Shown here: positions 63,568 to 64,000 of the stretch, in pieces
Position numbering within the stretch: position 1 is the stretch's first letter
Layout: every line of letters starts with the position of its first letter
DNA from: Aurantimonas endophytica
GTDB lineage: Bacteria; Pseudomonadota; Alphaproteobacteria; Rhizobiales; Rhizobiaceae
Reading direction: 5' to 3'
Assembly: GCF_014196845.1 (NCBI RefSeq)
Contig: NZ_JACIEM010000002.1
Location: 186,001 to 250,000 of the forward strand
DNA: 64,000 bases
The notes under the pieces: generated by a model
What the model was told of the DNA's origin: nothing
What the model saw: only the letters and a program-made list of their open reading frames with translations
The model's database searches: none
Position numbers and translations under genes: made by a program

Positions 63568-63599
63568 GGCCCGTCCGTCCGGGCACCGGCGGACGGGCC
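63568..63599 (+). terminator. Probable terminator after the sugar transporter operon
   Basis: GGCCCGTCCG (63568-63577) pairs perfectly with CGGACGGGCC (63590-63599), 12-base loop. A smaller stem GCCCGC/GCGGGC lies just upstream (63544-63564). Only two T residues follow, so termination may be partial. It sits 42 bases after the binding-protein stop and 86 bases before xylA. Confidence 0.6.
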
Positions 63600-63685
63600 T
63601 TCGTCATCGGCGCGCGCCACATGGCGCTCGCTGCCACAAGCTGCATCGAACGGGCGCGCCGCGCCCCACTTCAGGAATTGCCGTC

Positions 63686-64000
63686 ATGACCGCAGGAAAC
63701 TTCTTCAGCCAGAGCCAGCCGATCGCCTTCGCCGGCACCGACAGCCGCGATCCGCTCGCCTTCCGGTTCTATGACAAGGACCGGATGGTGATGGGCAAGC
63801 GGATGGAGGATCATCTGCGCTTCTCCGTCGCCTACTGGCATTCCTTCACCTGGCCAGGCGGCGATCCCTTCGGCGGCGAGACCTTCAACCGGCCCTGGAT
63901 GCACGGCGGCGATGTGCTCGGCCTTGCCAAGCAGAAGGCCGATGTCGCCTTCGACATGTTCCGCCTCCTCGACGTGCCGTTCTTCGCCTTCCACGACGTC
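63686..64000 (+). CDS. xylA: Xylose isomerase (N-terminal 105 codons, cut by window edge)
   Basis: The ATG at 63686 (AGGA upstream) opens a frame that reads to the window end. It shows the XylA start: [36 protein letters not shown], and VPFFAFHDV, where the His is the catalytic base of ring opening. Xylose isomerase converts D-xylose to D-xylulose in the cytosol. The gene lies downstream of the sugar ABC genes behind a possible terminator, so it may be co-regulated or have its own promoter. Confidence 0.93.
   Translation, partial: MTAGNFFSQSQPIAFAGTDSRDPLAFRFYDKDRMVMGKRMEDHLRFSVAYWHSFTWPGGDPFGGETFNRPWMHGGDVLGLAKQKADVAFDMFRLLDVPFFAFHDV

Overview
The window is high-GC, densely coded chromosomal DNA of an alphaproteobacterium, most likely of the Rhizobiales/Hyphomicrobiales. 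The basis is the tad/cpa pilus genes, the ffs-dnaX-ybaB-recR block, the truA-fmt-def and dapD/dapE neighbourhoods, a yejA-yejA-yejB-yejE-yejF transporter, an ehuBCDA-type transporter, and small palindromic intergenic repeats of the kind scattered through rhizobial genomes. Genus cannot be told from this sequence alone; an Aurantimonadaceae-like organism is only a guess. No rRNA, tRNA, insertion sequence, prophage or CRISPR array was seen. Both window edges cut genes (cpaD at the left, xylA at the right).

Layout. 1-6.3 kb: end of a Tad (tight adherence) type IVc pilus cluster (cpaD, cpaE, cpaF, tadB, tadC, and convergent tadD). 6.4-12.2 kb: M17 aminopeptidase, NlpC/P60 hydrolase, a secreted DUF305 protein behind what looks like a MerR-family metal-responsive promoter, a GcvA-type LysR regulator, a glyoxylate reductase and a Nudix hydrolase. 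12.2-21.4 kb: a peptide ABC transporter operon (two YejA-like binding proteins, YejB, YejE, YejF) with a zinc-type CDF efflux gene embedded between yejE and yejF, and a palindromic repeat pair between yejB and yejE. 21.5-30 kb: a membrane-anchored double-domain cytochrome c, kdsB, pheA, nudC, a HIT protein, the 4.5S SRP RNA gene, an ICMT-like methyltransferase, dnaX, ybaB and recR. 30-38.8 kb: lytic transglycosylases, a ChaN-like protein, a LOG-family protein and lysine biosynthesis genes dapD and dapE. 38.8-44.6 kb: an ectoine-type amino-acid ABC operon and truA-fmt-def. 44.7-55.2 kb: rmuC, a secreted trypsin-like protease with a peptidoglycan-binding domain, a pyrimidine nucleotidase, argB, a histidine phosphatase, prpE and uncharacterised membrane/envelope proteins.

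55.2-64 kb is the most system-like region: a Tat-signal aldo/keto reductase divergent from a LacI-family regulator, followed by a sugar isomerase/epimerase, a Gfo/Idh/MocA dehydrogenase, a ribose-type ABC transporter (ATPase, permease, binding protein) and xylose isomerase. Two near-identical 18-bp palindromes, one before the lacI gene and one before the isomerase gene, are strong candidates for the regulator's own operators and define a probable sugar-uptake/catabolism regulon. The sugar cannot be named from sequence. The isomerase plus dehydrogenase pair resembles 3-keto-sugar enzymes (YcjR/YcjS-like), while xylA suggests pentose use.

Start codons were moved inward from the longest open frame wherever a signal peptide, a conserved N-terminus or a ribosome-binding site favoured it; each case is noted in the entry.
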